A DNA stretch of 64,000 nt from DASVUC01 sp038237225 (GTDB lineage Bacteria > Planctomycetota > Phycisphaerae > Tepidisphaerales > Tepidisphaeraceae), in assembly GCA_038237225.1 (NCBI GenBank), contig JBBRYX010000022.1, positions 24,236 to 88,235 of the forward strand, read 5' to 3'. Under the pieces are notes generated by a model. It was given only the letters and a program-made list of their open reading frames with translations. It searched no databases and had not been told where the DNA came from. Numbering within the stretch: the first letter of the stretch is position 1; each line of letters begins with the position of its first letter. The translations under genes and the position numbers were made by a program. This document shows, in pieces, positions 1 to 7,574 of the stretch.

Positions 1-273
1 GACCTTCGGCGTCCACCCGCCCGCGTCCGCGACCTGCCGCGCCGAATCGTGCATCCGCACCACGCCCGCCAGCGTGTTCACATCCGTCACCGCGATCGCG
101 TGGTGGCCCAGGCGAGCTGCCTGAAGCACCAACTCATCCGCATGACTTGCGCCGGTGAGAAATGTGAAGTTGGTCGTGACGTCCAGTTCCGCATACGCGC
201 AGTGTGATTGGCTGAGCTTCTCGGCAGGAGGTTCAGGAACAATACGGATCTTGTCTTGAGATAACTCAGGCAT
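1..273 (-). CDS. dnaE2: Error-prone DNA polymerase DnaE2 (N-terminal part, cut by window edge)
   Basis: The first 91 codons of a C-family DNA polymerase alpha-type subunit, starting at the ATG at 273. The visible part is the beginning of the PHP domain: YAELDVTTNFTFLTGASH, then the AVTDVNTLAGVVRMH stretch that is typical of DnaE2 rather than replicative DnaE. DnaE2 is the catalytic polymerase of the ImuA-ImuB-DnaE2 mutasome, which bypasses lesions and causes SOS mutagenesis. It lies 79 bases downstream of imuB on the same strand, so the three genes form the classic cassette. A 23-bp hairpin repeat sits between imuB and dnaE2. The rest of the gene lies outside the window, so completeness cannot be judged. 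Confidence 0.9.
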   Translation of the reverse strand, partial: MPELSQDKIRIVPEPPAEKLSQSHCAYAELDVTTNFTFLTGASHADELVLQAARLGHHAIAVTDVNTLAGVVRMHDSARQVADAGGWTPKV

Positions 274-284
274 TTTCTCTTAAA

Positions 285-357
285 GGTGAGCCGCGACCGA
301 AGGGAGCGATTCTTGCGATTCTTGCCGTCCGAAACGCTCCCTTTGGTCGCGCTCACC
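285..357. repeat. Hairpin repeat between imuB and dnaE2
   Basis: Two arms of about 23 bases (285-308 and 335-357, pattern GGTGAGC-GCGACC-AAGGGAGCG) form a near-perfect inverted repeat around a 26-base loop. The stop codon of imuB falls inside the right arm, so the repeat defines the last residues of ImuB. No T-run follows, so a repeat element is likelier than a terminator. Confidence 0.8.
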
Positions 358-2185
358 CAAAGATTCCGTGCAAAAACCACTTCCCCGTCTCATTCACTCG
401 AAACATCCAGGAGCGTTTTCCGGTGAGATCCTCCACCTCAAAATAATCCCGAGTCTTTTCATGCCCGCGCCACCATTCCCCGCTGATCCGCTCCGGCCCC
501 ACCGCGTGCCTCAGCTCATGCACATCCCCCCCGTCCCGAAACAAAATCGGCCGCCCATCCCGATCATCCGAAGGCGACACCACCACCCGCACCTCCACCG
601 GGTCCCCCAGCAGTTGCAGCGGTCGAACAGCACCCCCGTAGCGCGGGCTTCCAGCCCGTGTACCCGACCTTCCATCTCCAATCCGATTCCACCCATAAGC
701 CCGTTCCGGTAAATACGATTCGAGCAGCTTCACCTGTTTCAACCCCTCATCCTCCATCCGCGCCACGATCCGCTCCACCAGCCGATCCAACTCGATCTCC
801 CCCTCCTCTTCCTCATGCGCCATCAGCGACATCTGCCCCTCCCTCATCCGCTCAAACCGCGCAACATCCAGCACAACCCCAGTAAATCCAACATCCGTCT
901 CCACCTGCTCCAGCGCGCACCGCAAGAGCTCAAACAACTCCTTCCCATTCCGCGAAGCCCGGGACAATCGCACCAGCTTCTCGATCGGGTCCGCATACGC
1001 CCGCTTGAAGGTTGCCTTCACTTCCCGCGCCCCGCATCCCCGGCGCGAAAGCTCCTTCACCACATCCCGCAACAGTTGCCGCAGCGCGATCCACATCACC
1101 TCCAGGGATTCGACCGTCCCCTCGAACTCCATCGAAGCGCCGATCGGCGCGCAGTAGGGAAGTGGCACCAAAGACTCAGGCGCCTTCCCCAGCGCCTGAT
1201 CCAACCGCAACAGGAGCTGATTCCCAAACCGCGCCGGCAACGCCGCCCGCGGGAGCGCCATCAATTGCCCGATCGTTGCCACACCCAGATGATGCAGCGC
1301 CGCACACGTCTCAGGATCAATTCGCAATCCCTTCACGGACAACGGCGTGAGTGTTTCTTGCAAGTTGGTTTTTGAATGACTCGGTACATGCCCCGCTGAA
1401 GCGGGGCACGCCGCTATCGCATAAGCGCTGCCTAACGTTGGTCCTAAGCCGATCTCAAACGTAATTCGCATCTGCGAAAGTCCCTCGCTCACGGCGCGCA
1501 CAATATTCCCAATCCCTCCAAACACCCGCTCACAGCCCGTCAAATCCAGAAACAAATAATCCCCCCAGGGATTCTCTTCATCACGTTTCACGCCTTCATG
1601 TTTCAGCGAAGATCCCTCCCGCACCGAAACCACCGGCGTAAACCGCACCATCCACCGTGCGAGCGTCTCAAGTCCCCGCTCATCCCGTCCCGCATCATGA
1701 TCCGCATGCATCACCCCCGCGCACAGCGCCCGCGCCTCCGTCAGCGTCATCCCCGCCCGCACCCCGACCGCGCGCGCTTCATCCGACACCGCCACCACAA
1801 GCTGTCGATCCGCCACCGTTCGCACCAGCACCAAGGGGCTCGAAACAAACCGACAATCAGAGCCGGACCGTACCGGTCCGGGACGCGATGCCGTCGCGTG
1901 ATTGACGTGCTGTTCCCCAAAAACCTTCGCATTCCGAGGCCCCTCCCGCCAAAGCAAATGCGTCCAAGGGCGCTTCCGGGGAACGGTCACCAGGCGTCCA
2001 TGCGACCGCCCGGTAATGAATTTCCCGGAACCGTTTTCGAATGTCGTGCTTTGAATTTGTTTCGGATTTCGGGTTTCGGATTTCGGATCTCGTTTCTCTC
2101 CACCTTCAAGCACTCGCCGCACGCATTTCCTTCTCAACCGATCGATCGCCCAATTTCTCAACCGCACGCACAGAATTTGTTTCAC
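353..2185 (-). CDS. imuB: ImuB, Y-family polymerase-like mutasome protein
   Basis: About 610 residues, read from the GTG at 2185 because the protein then begins VKQILCVRLRNWAIDRLRRK, the family's usual first strand. The frame stays open upstream, but that part lies inside imuA. ImuB resembles Y-family polymerases without polymerase activity and bridges DnaE2, ImuA and the beta clamp. Visible parts are the palm-like segment (SDEARAVGVRAGMTLTEARALC), the GLGPTLGSAYAIAA region, a helix-hairpin segment (LGVATIGQLMALPRAALPARFG) and the C-terminal tail ending WFLHGIFG. The start overlaps the end of imuA by 80 bases, which suggests coupling. Between the first strand and the palm there are about 70 more residues than usual, partly made of repeat DNA. 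Two further repeats are in frame near 638-666 and 1387-1410. Confidence 0.88.
   Translation of the reverse strand: MKQILCVRLRNWAIDRLRRKCVRRVLEGGEKRDPKSETRNPKQIQSTTFENGSGKFITGRSHGRLVTVPRKRPWTHLLWREGPRNAKVFGEQHVNHATASRPGPVRSGSDCRFVSSPLVLVRTVADRQLVVAVSDEARAVGVRAGMTLTEARALCAGVMHADHDAGRDERGLETLARWMVRFTPVVSVREGSSLKHEGVKRDEENPWGDYLFLDLTGCERVFGGIGNIVRAVSEGLSQMRITFEIGLGPTLGSAYAIAACPASAGHVPSHSKTNLQETLTPLSVKGLRIDPETCAALHHLGVATIGQLMALPRAALPARFGNQLLLRLDQALGKAPESLVPLPYCAPIGASMEFEGTVESLEVMWIALRQLLRDVVKELSRRGCGAREVKATFKRAYADPIEKLVRLSRASRNGKELFELLRCALEQVETDVGFTGVVLDVARFERMREGQMSLMAHEEEEGEIELDRLVERIVARMEDEGLKQVKLLESYLPERAYGWNRIGDGRSGTRAGSPRYGGAVRPLQLLGDPVEVRVVVSPSDDRDGRPILFRDGGDVHELRHAVGPERISGEWWRGHEKTRDYFEVEDLTGKRSWMFRVNETGKWFLHGIFG
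638..666. repeat. Family A palindrome inside imuB
   Basis: GTAGCGCGGGCTTCCAGCCC plus flanks, a member of the chromosome-wide GTAGCrCGGGC-N-GCCCGTG family. It is read in frame as GTRAGSPRYGG in the C-terminal part of ImuB. Confidence 0.8.
1387..1410. repeat. Family B palindrome inside imuB
   Basis: CATGCCCCGCTGAAGCGGGGC, read in frame as CPASAGHVP. The same kind of element (GGCCCGCTAAAGCGGGCC) stands free at 18700-18723. Confidence 0.75.
2050..2098. repeat. Family C repeat inside imuB N-terminal region
   Basis: TTTGTTTCGGATTTCGGGTT followed by further ATTTCGGAT units, translated in ImuB as RDPKSETRNPKQIQ. The same sequence type forms the hairpin upstream of ackA at 13268-13385. Confidence 0.8.
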
Positions 2186-2870
2186 GACAATGCTCCAGAA
2201 AGACGCTCTCCCCCACGCGCCCTCCATGGCCATGTATCAACGTCACCTTCCACCGCTGCACGGTCCGTTCTCCCGGAGAAGGCGCAACCAACCACCGCGT
2301 TGCCGCCGCATAAATTTCAGATTTGCTCGATCCCCATCCCGTCTGTCTCAATAAGATCCCCACGCTTCCGCCCAGCTCTGCCGCCAACTGCAACTTTCTC
2401 GCCACCACCCGCGACAGCCGTCTCGGCGCCGCGATTACCGCACCCACTCCCCGGCACTTCAAGCACTCCGCCACCGCCCAGGCCTCATCCGCCTCATCCT
2501 TCGGATGCAGCACATAAACATTCGCCAGGTCAATCTCCAGCGCCACCAGAGCAGGGGGGTATAACTCCTTCTTCGGATCGCACCAAACCAGCGGAAGCGC
2601 CACGGGCGACCCGCCCGTGTTTTTATGAAATTCCATGGGCGAGTCGCCCATGTCACAAGCGCCCCTCGCCATCACCGCGGCGAAAAACTTTCCTTCGCCT
2701 TCTTTCGATTCCGACAAAATCTCATGCACCGCCCCCCGCACAAAAGTTCCCTCCGGCGCCAGCTCATCAATTCCTGAAATCCCAGTCCGAAACACGCGCG
2801 CACCCGAAACCTTCAGCCCGACCTCGGCCAGCTCCTGCAACTTTCCATCCCGACACGAAATCACTCGCAT
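2106..2870 (-). CDS. imuA: ImuA, RecA-like mutasome protein
   Basis: 254 residues from the ATG at 2870, which has GGGAG eight bases upstream. The frame is open further upstream, but those codons are a family A repeat. ImuA is a RecA/SulA-like protein without its own ATPase role that works with ImuB and DnaE2 in translesion synthesis. Family-like segments are FRTGISGIDELAPEGTFVRG near residues 30-50 (the usual start of the RecA-like fold, followed by an HEILSE strand), the LVWCDPKKELYPPAL strand, and RGVGAVIAAPRRLSRVVARKLQLAAE. The middle carries the in-frame peptides MGDSPM and GGSPVALP, both made by palindromic repeats at 2601-2652. No LexA-type operator was recognised upstream. Confidence 0.82.
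   Translation of the reverse strand: MRVISCRDGKLQELAEVGLKVSGARVFRTGISGIDELAPEGTFVRGAVHEILSESKEGEGKFFAAVMARGACDMGDSPMEFHKNTGGSPVALPLVWCDPKKELYPPALVALEIDLANVYVLHPKDEADEAWAVAECLKCRGVGAVIAAPRRLSRVVARKLQLAAELGGSVGILLRQTGWGSSKSEIYAAATRWLVAPSPGERTVQRWKVTLIHGHGGRVGESVFLEHCRETNSVRAVEKLGDRSVEKEMRAASA
2601..2652. repeat. Two palindromes inside imuA
   Basis: CACGGGCGACCCGCCCGTG (2601-2619) and CATGGGCGAGTCGCCCATG (2634-2652), each a near-perfect palindrome, 14 bases apart and both in frame with ImuA. Confidence 0.85.
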
Positions 2871-2910
2871 GCCGAACTCCCGGTGATCCGTCACGCGCCT
2901 CTTGATCCCT

Positions 2911-2968
2911 GTAGCACGGGCATCTTGCCCGTGTTTGCGACTCGGACACGGGCAAGATGCCCAAGCCA
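2911..2968. repeat. Family A double palindrome upstream of imuA
   Basis: GTAGCACGGGCATCTTGCCC, a 10-base link with GCGACTCGG, then an inverted second copy ending in ATGCCCAAGCC. It separates imuA from the divergent lutB. Confidence 0.85.
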
Positions 2969-3092
2969 CAAGTTCTTATTTTGTTAGGTATAGCTCTTTC
3001 CACTTCCCTCCGTCAACGCACCTCCGCGCCGATTCGTTTATCCAAGCCAAAACAAACCGCGCAACACCCGATACAACCATCCCTTGCAACGC

Positions 3093-3098
3093 TACAAT
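3093..3098 (+). promoter_or_regulatory. Candidate -10 box of lutB
   Basis: TACAAT, five of six consensus bases, lies 10 bases before the lutB ATG, so the transcript would have almost no leader. No Shine-Dalgarno sequence precedes the ATG, and the -35 region is weak (GATACA at 3070). Confidence 0.35.
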
Positions 3099-3108
3099 CC
3101 CCGCACAA

Positions 3109-4572
3109 ATGTCCACGTTAGATCGCCAGCCCCACCTCGACGAAAACACTCAGGACTTTCTCGAGCAGGCTCACAAATCAAAATTCGACTTCCACCAGGT
3201 CAGCGTCAAAGCCGCCGGCGATGAGAAGCTCAAGACCGCCATCAACGCCGCCGTGCTCCGCCAATACACGGCCCGCCAGCTTCAGATGCTGGACCTGCCG
3301 GATTCCGACAAGCTCCGCACTCTTGCCGGCGACATCAAGCAGCACACCCTCGACTACCTCGACTACTACCTCGACCAGTTCATCGCCAACGTCGAGAAAA
3401 ATGGCGGCAAAGTTCACTTCGCCCACGACGGCAAAGAAGCCAATCAGATCATCATCGCCATCGCGAAGAAGGCGAAGTGCACCCGCTGCATCAAATCCAA
3501 ATCCATGGTCAGCGAGGAAACCCAGCTCGTCCCCGCGCTCGAAGCGATCGGCATGGACGTCGTCGAAACCGACCTTGGCGAATTCATCATCCAGATCTCC
3601 CACGACCGACCCAGCCATCTCGTCGCGCCGATTGTTCACAAAGACAAAGCCAGCATCGCCAAACTCTTCAGCGAATATTTCAACACCCCCTACAACGACG
3701 ATCCCCAGGCCATGACCATGCAGGCGCGCCACTATCTGCGCGACAAGTTCCGCCGATCCGATTTCGGTATGACCGGCGGCAACTTCCTCGTCGCCGAGAC
3801 CGGCCAGGTCTGCTGCGTCGAAAACGAAGGCAACCAGCGCCAATCCATCACCACCCCGCGCGTCCTCGTCTCTCTCGTCGGCATCGAAAAAGTCATCCCC
3901 CGCATGAGCGACCTCGCGGTGATGCTCAAGCTCCTCGCCCGATCCGCCACCGGCCAACCCTTCACCATCTACACCAACATCTTCGGCGGCCCCCGCAACG
4001 AGGGCGAAAAAGACGGCCCCGAACAATTCCACCTCGTCCTCATCGACAACGGCCGAACCGAAATTCTCGCCGACGAAGAATATCGAGAGACCCTCCGCTG
4101 CATCCGCTGCGGCGCCTGCCTCAACGCTTGCCCCATCTACCGAAAAATCGGCGGCCACGCCTACGGCTCGGTCTACCCCGGCCCGATCGGCGCCCTCATC
4201 ACCCCGATGTTCCAGGGCCTGGCGAACTTTAAGGATCTCCCCCAGGCATCTTCTCTCTGCGGCGCCTGCTACGAAGCCTGCCCGGTGAAGATCAACATCC
4301 CCAAGCACCTGATCAACCTCAGAAGAGACATCAACAACCAGCACCTCAACTCCGCGCTCGAGCGCACGATCTACAAGCTCTGGGCCTGGAGCATGAAGAG
4401 CCCTCTGCTCTACAACGTGATCACCAAACTCCAGAAATTCGACCTCCGCCGCCGCGCCAAATACAACGGCTGGGTGAGAAGAATGCCCTCGATCGCCGCG
4501 GGTTGGACGCAAGTCAGAGACATGCCCGCCCCCGCCAAAAAAACCTTCCACGAGCTTTGGAAACAACGCTAA
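3109..4572 (+). CDS. lutB: LutB-type iron-sulfur lactate oxidation protein
   Basis: 487 residues from the ATG at 3109, close to the usual LutB/YkgF length. LutB is the Fe-S/LUD subunit of the LutABC complex that oxidises L-lactate to pyruvate. The N-terminal two thirds form the LUD-type domain, including MTGGNFLVAETGQVC and ENEGNQRQ. A ferredoxin-like pair of cluster motifs follows: CIRCGACLNACP near residue 331 and CGACYEACPVKIN near residue 384. The frame is open upstream, but that part is repeat DNA and spacer. lutC follows. No lutA is seen here. The pair converges on the microcompartment operon whose end product should be lactate, which fits the assignment. Third codon positions are mostly C, as for other plus-strand genes left of 18 kb. 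Confidence 0.9.
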   Translation: MSTLDRQPHLDENTQDFLEQAHKSKFDFHQVSVKAAGDEKLKTAINAAVLRQYTARQLQMLDLPDSDKLRTLAGDIKQHTLDYLDYYLDQFIANVEKNGGKVHFAHDGKEANQIIIAIAKKAKCTRCIKSKSMVSEETQLVPALEAIGMDVVETDLGEFIIQISHDRPSHLVAPIVHKDKASIAKLFSEYFNTPYNDDPQAMTMQARHYLRDKFRRSDFGMTGGNFLVAETGQVCCVENEGNQRQSITTPRVLVSLVGIEKVIPRMSDLAVMLKLLARSATGQPFTIYTNIFGGPRNEGEKDGPEQFHLVLIDNGRTEILADEEYRETLRCIRCGACLNACPIYRKIGGHAYGSVYPGPIGALITPMFQGLANFKDLPQASSLCGACYEACPVKINIPKHLINLRRDINNQHLNSALERTIYKLWAWSMKSPLLYNVITKLQKFDLRRRAKYNGWVRRMPSIAAGWTQVRDMPAPAKKTFHELWKQR

Positions 4573-4725
4573 AGACGGTTGTTACGCTGCACGGGCTACA
4601 ATCATGTATCTGACCTCGAGCAACGCCAACGTGATGAACAAGAAGTAATTGCACCGATTCCCCCCGAAGGAATCATGGCAGGTGATTCGGTAGCGCCTCG
4701 CGGCACGACATCAACGTCTTCTCTA
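4573..4725 (+). other. Spacer between lutB and lutC, no supported gene
   Basis: The lutC frame is open through this stretch, but the sequence before the ATG at 4726 (HVSDLEQRQRDEQEVIAP and so on) has none of the family's conserved features. It may be a leader or a remnant. No tRNA or clear hairpin was seen. Confidence 0.4.
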
Positions 4726-5406
4726 ATGATCAGATCGTTCATGCAACATCATCAACCCACCGTCCTCGAAAAAGTCCGCAAAGCTCTCGGCCGCTCCGCG
4801 CCTCTGCCCGCCCCTCCCACTCCGCCGGCCATCGACCCGCAAATCGTCCGGCTCGTCCACACCGAGACCGGCCTGTCGGAACTCTTCGCCCGCCAGGCCT
4901 TGTCGATGAAGATGAAGCTCTCGACCGCGAGCGCCACTGACGTCACCACACAACTTGTTCAATTCATCCGCGAATCCAACCTCAAGAAAATCGCTGTCGC
5001 GGGATCCCCGCTCTTCGACCGCCTGGGCATTCTCCCCGCCCTCAAGCACGCCAACATTGATGCGGTGAGCTGGTCCGATCTCACGCTTGATGAGATTTAC
5101 GATGACTTCGACTGCGCGCTAACGGATGTCACCTACGCCGTCGCCGAGACCGGGTCCCTTGTGATCGAGCCCACCGCGTCCAATGGCCGCGCCCTCTCCC
5201 TCGTCACCTTCGTCCACATCGCGATCGTCGAACCGAAAAACATCCTCGCCGACCTCGTCGACCTGATGGAAAGACTCGCCGACCCTGCCCGTTCCCGCAG
5301 CAACGTCATTCTCATCACCGGCCCCTCCAAAACCGCCGACATCGAAATGAACGTCGTCACCGGAGTCCACGGCCCGAACATCGTTAAAGTTTTCCTGCTC
5401 CAGTAA
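4726..5406 (+). CDS. lutC: LutC-type LUD domain protein
   Basis: 226 residues from the ATG at 4726; a second ATG at 4741 is equally possible. LutC is the third component of the lactate oxidation complex. Family marks are the AVAETGSLVIEPTASNGRA segment near residue 138 and GPSKTADIEMNVVTGVHGP near residue 198, close to the C-terminus, as in other LUD proteins. The start is helical (VLEKVRKALG) as usual for LutC. It stands 150 bases after lutB, probably in the same transcript, and ends just before a family A repeat that separates it from the convergent deoR gene. Without lutA, either another protein supplies that role elsewhere in the genome or the pair does a related oxidation. Confidence 0.85.
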   Translation: MIRSFMQHHQPTVLEKVRKALGRSAPLPAPPTPPAIDPQIVRLVHTETGLSELFARQALSMKMKLSTASATDVTTQLVQFIRESNLKKIAVAGSPLFDRLGILPALKHANIDAVSWSDLTLDEIYDDFDCALTDVTYAVAETGSLVIEPTASNGRALSLVTFVHIAIVEPKNILADLVDLMERLADPARSRSNVILITGPSKTADIEMNVVTGVHGPNIVKVFLLQ

Positions 5407-5414
5407 TCGTCCCC

Positions 5415-5474
5415 GTACCACGGGCATCTTGCCCGTGTTTGGCGATTCGGGCATGGGCAAGATGCCCACGCTAC
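5415..5474. repeat. Family A double palindrome between lutC and deoR
   Basis: GTACCACGGGCATCTTGCCC and an inverted second copy (GGGCAAGATGCCCACGCTAC) form a long hairpin exactly between two convergent genes, where it could end transcripts from both sides. Confidence 0.85.
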
Positions 5475-5477
5475 GAA

Positions 5478-6266
5478 TTATCCTCGTCCATTCCCGTTCT
5501 CATCCGCCACAATCAACTCGCATCCGGCCTTCTTGATCATCCCCCGCTGCTCGTTCGACAGTTCGCCATCCACCACCACCACATCCACCTCATCCAGCGC
5601 GCAAAGCTTGGACAGCGCCTGCTGCCCAAACTTCTCCGAATCCGCGAGCAGCACCACGCGCTGCGCCTGCTCCATCATCCGCTTCTCCACCTGCACCAGC
5701 AGCAGGTTCTGGTTGTACAGCGCTGAATCATGAATTCCCGCGACGCTGAAAAACAACGTCTTCGTATGAATCGTCGAGATCCACTGCTCGGTCATTGGCC
5801 CGAGCAGCACCCCATACCGCGGATAAAGCAGTCCGCCCGCCAGCACCAGCTCGACGTTCTCATCGTTCAGAAACAAATCCGCCATCGGCAGGGAATTCGT
5901 CACAATCTGCAACGGCATTCCAACGAGCTGCTCCGCAAAATAAAACGTCGTGGTTCCGCCGTCGATGAGGATCGTTTCCCCCGCACTCACCAGCGATTTC
6001 GCCGCCCGCCCGATCCGCCGCTTGGCCTCCACGTTGTAGGCCATCCGCTGATCAAATGCGTAAGGCCGAGGCGACGTCGTGCGATCCGCGATCCAAATCA
6101 CGCCACCATGCGTCCGCTTCACGAGCCCCTGCTCCTCAAGCAAGTCCAGATCCCGCCGCACGGTCGACTGCGAAACCCGCAGCGCCTCGGCCAATGAATC
6201 CAAATCGCTCATCCCGCGCTGCGCCAGCAAATCCTTCAGACGAGATTGCCGCTCCGCGATCATCAT
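5478..6266 (-). CDS. DeoR-family regulator of the microcompartment operon
   Basis: 262 residues, the family's normal size. Residues about 5-57 form the DeoR winged helix (SDLDSLAEALRVSQSTVRRD, then LVKRTHGGV). The rest is the sugar-phosphate sensing domain, with ILIDGGTTTFYFAEQL near residue 100 and VLLADSEKFGQQAL near 205. DeoR proteins usually repress sugar genes until a phosphorylated intermediate binds. The ATG at 6266 overlaps the stop of the preceding TIM-barrel gene (ATGA), so this is the last gene of the microcompartment operon and probably regulates it. DeoR genes occupy the same place in other PVM microcompartment loci. The direct ligand, perhaps a fuculose or rhamnulose phosphate, is inference. 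Confidence 0.9.
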   Translation of the reverse strand: MMIAERQSRLKDLLAQRGMSDLDSLAEALRVSQSTVRRDLDLLEEQGLVKRTHGGVIWIADRTTSPRPYAFDQRMAYNVEAKRRIGRAAKSLVSAGETILIDGGTTTFYFAEQLVGMPLQIVTNSLPMADLFLNDENVELVLAGGLLYPRYGVLLGPMTEQWISTIHTKTLFFSVAGIHDSALYNQNLLLVQVEKRMMEQAQRVVLLADSEKFGQQALSKLCALDEVDVVVVDGELSNEQRGMIKKAGCELIVADENGNGRG

Positions 6267-7504
6267 CGCCGGCCATTCCCGTCACTACTTGTTGAGAGAT
6301 CCACCTTCAATCGCGCCCGCGCATACGCCACCTTCTCGGCGCTCGTCATCTTCTTAAAGTCCGGCGAACCCTGCGCCTTTTGTAGGGGCGATACTTGGGT
6401 CGCCCTCTTCTCGTCGACCTTCTGTAGCGGCGACGCCTGCGTCGCGGTCTTCGGCTTCTCTCCTCCCAACGCCACCGCCGAGCCCCCTCCCGAATAACTC
6501 GTCGCCGTCGTCGTCAACTCCAGATCATCCTTCAGCGCCCGGTACGGCTTGATCCCCATCTTTCCAATTTCTCCGTGATACGCCCGCACCGCCTCTTCCG
6601 CCTTGATCTCCCCATCCGCGATCGCGCGCAGATACCGGACGAACGTCAACTGATCCTCAGAGTTGTTGATCTTCCGCCCAAACAATGCCGCCCGCGCCCC
6701 ATATTTCTTCGCTTCTTCCAAAAGCTTAAACGCATCATGCGTCGTCCCGCTGCTCCCTCCCAGAATCCCTGCGACGAGATGCGGGTCATATTCCACAAGC
6801 TCTTCCATCGCCCGCGCGCCGTGATACGCGATCTTCAGGAACACCGGCCGCCCGGACTTCGGCACACCCGCCAGGGTCCGCACGATTAAATCATTAATAA
6901 ACCGCCCCAGATCCGCCGGACAACCGCCGCCACAAGCATTCGGATCAAACACTTCGAGGAAATGCCGGAACCCCTTCCGCTCGGCCTCCAGGCGAAATTC
7001 CTTGTACGCGCTGATCGTCACATAATCGAACTCGATGCTGTTATTTGGCGTGATCGAATACAGCCCCAAATCCGCCCCGCGCTTCCGCTGGGCTTCCGAA
7101 GGATCAAGCCGCCCGCTTTGAATATGGTCGATCGTCGTCGACTGAAACGGCCGCGATGGCGCCGCCGCATAAGTCCCGCCCGTCATCAGATGAATGTCGG
7201 TTGTATCATTCGCGCGGGCCGCCGGTGTTACCGCCGATGAATCAAACAACCGCTCATCAATCGTCAAAATCTCCGAAGTCGAAGCCGACATGAGCAGGAT
7301 GTCCACCAATCCCTGCCGAAGAATCTCCCGCATCTGATCCCGATACTCGGACAGCGAACGCATTTTCCCGCTGCGCGCATCTTTCCCCGGCGACGCGAGA
7401 CCCGCCGCCATATCCGCATCCTTCGCGTCCGCCAGAATAAAGTCTTTGGCGCCCGAAGGATCCCGATGAATATTCGCCAGCTTGATATCCAGTGACTTCT
7501 GCAT
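6263..7504 (-). CDS. TIM-barrel aldolase-like protein of the PVM microcompartment operon
   Basis: About 413 residues from the ATG at 7504, which has AGGA six bases upstream; the frame continues back into a family A repeat. The core looks like an aldolase-type TIM barrel: HFLEVFDPNACGGGCPAD, then PVFLKIAYHGARAMEELVEY with a lysine that could be the Schiff-base residue, and VAGILGGSSGTTHDAFKLL, a phosphate-binding-like loop. I do not recognise a proven function. Similar proteins are, to my knowledge, conserved members of planctomycete microcompartment loci. After about residue 335 comes a Gly/Ser/Ala-rich linker holding two family D repeats, then a short helix (KKMTSAEKVAYARARLKV) that resembles a shell-targeting tail. 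The stop overlaps the deoR start. Confidence 0.7.
   Translation of the reverse strand: MQKSLDIKLANIHRDPSGAKDFILADAKDADMAAGLASPGKDARSGKMRSLSEYRDQMREILRQGLVDILLMSASTSEILTIDERLFDSSAVTPAARANDTTDIHLMTGGTYAAAPSRPFQSTTIDHIQSGRLDPSEAQRKRGADLGLYSITPNNSIEFDYVTISAYKEFRLEAERKGFRHFLEVFDPNACGGGCPADLGRFINDLIVRTLAGVPKSGRPVFLKIAYHGARAMEELVEYDPHLVAGILGGSSGTTHDAFKLLEEAKKYGARAALFGRKINNSEDQLTFVRYLRAIADGEIKAEEAVRAYHGEIGKMGIKPYRALKDDLELTTTATSYSGGGSAVALGGEKPKTATQASPLQKVDEKRATQVSPLQKAQGSPDFKKMTSAEKVAYARARLKVDLSTSSDGNGRR
6381..6449. repeat. Two family D repeats in the linker of the TIM-barrel gene
   Basis: TGTAGGGGCGATACTTGGGT and TGTAGCGGCGACGCCTGCGT, each continuing into a complementary arm. They encode the paired peptides QVSPLQK and QASPLQK. 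Free copies occur near 32500 and 36496-36595. Confidence 0.8.
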
Positions 7505-7513
7505 TTGCATCCT

Positions 7514-7572
7514 GTACCACGGGCATCTTGCCCGTGTTTGCGACTCGGTCACGGGCAGGATGCCCGTGCTAC
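7514..7572. repeat. Family A double palindrome inside the BMC operon
   Basis: GTACCACGGGCATCTTGCCC, the link GCGACTCGG, and an inverted copy ending GCCCGTGCTAC, lying between the aldolase stop and the TIM-barrel start. It could reduce read-through or stabilise the upstream message. Confidence 0.85.
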
Positions 7573-7574
7573 AA

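Noticed and set aside
284..358. Rho-independent terminator between imuB and dnaE2
   Set aside because: The hairpin has no T-run and its right arm covers the imuB stop codon; it fits a repeat element better.
1598..2905. 435-codon frame on the plus strand across imuA and imuB
   Set aside because: Pro/Arg/His-rich antisense of two recognised genes; no conserved features.
3178..4566. Long open frame of 462 codons opposite lutB
   Set aside because: Composed mostly of Val, Asp, Gly, Ala and Glu with no motifs. It is the mirror of lutB, whose iron-sulfur motifs and codon pattern are clear.
4573..4725. tRNA or small RNA between lutB and lutC
   Set aside because: No cloverleaf, CCA end or strong hairpin could be found.
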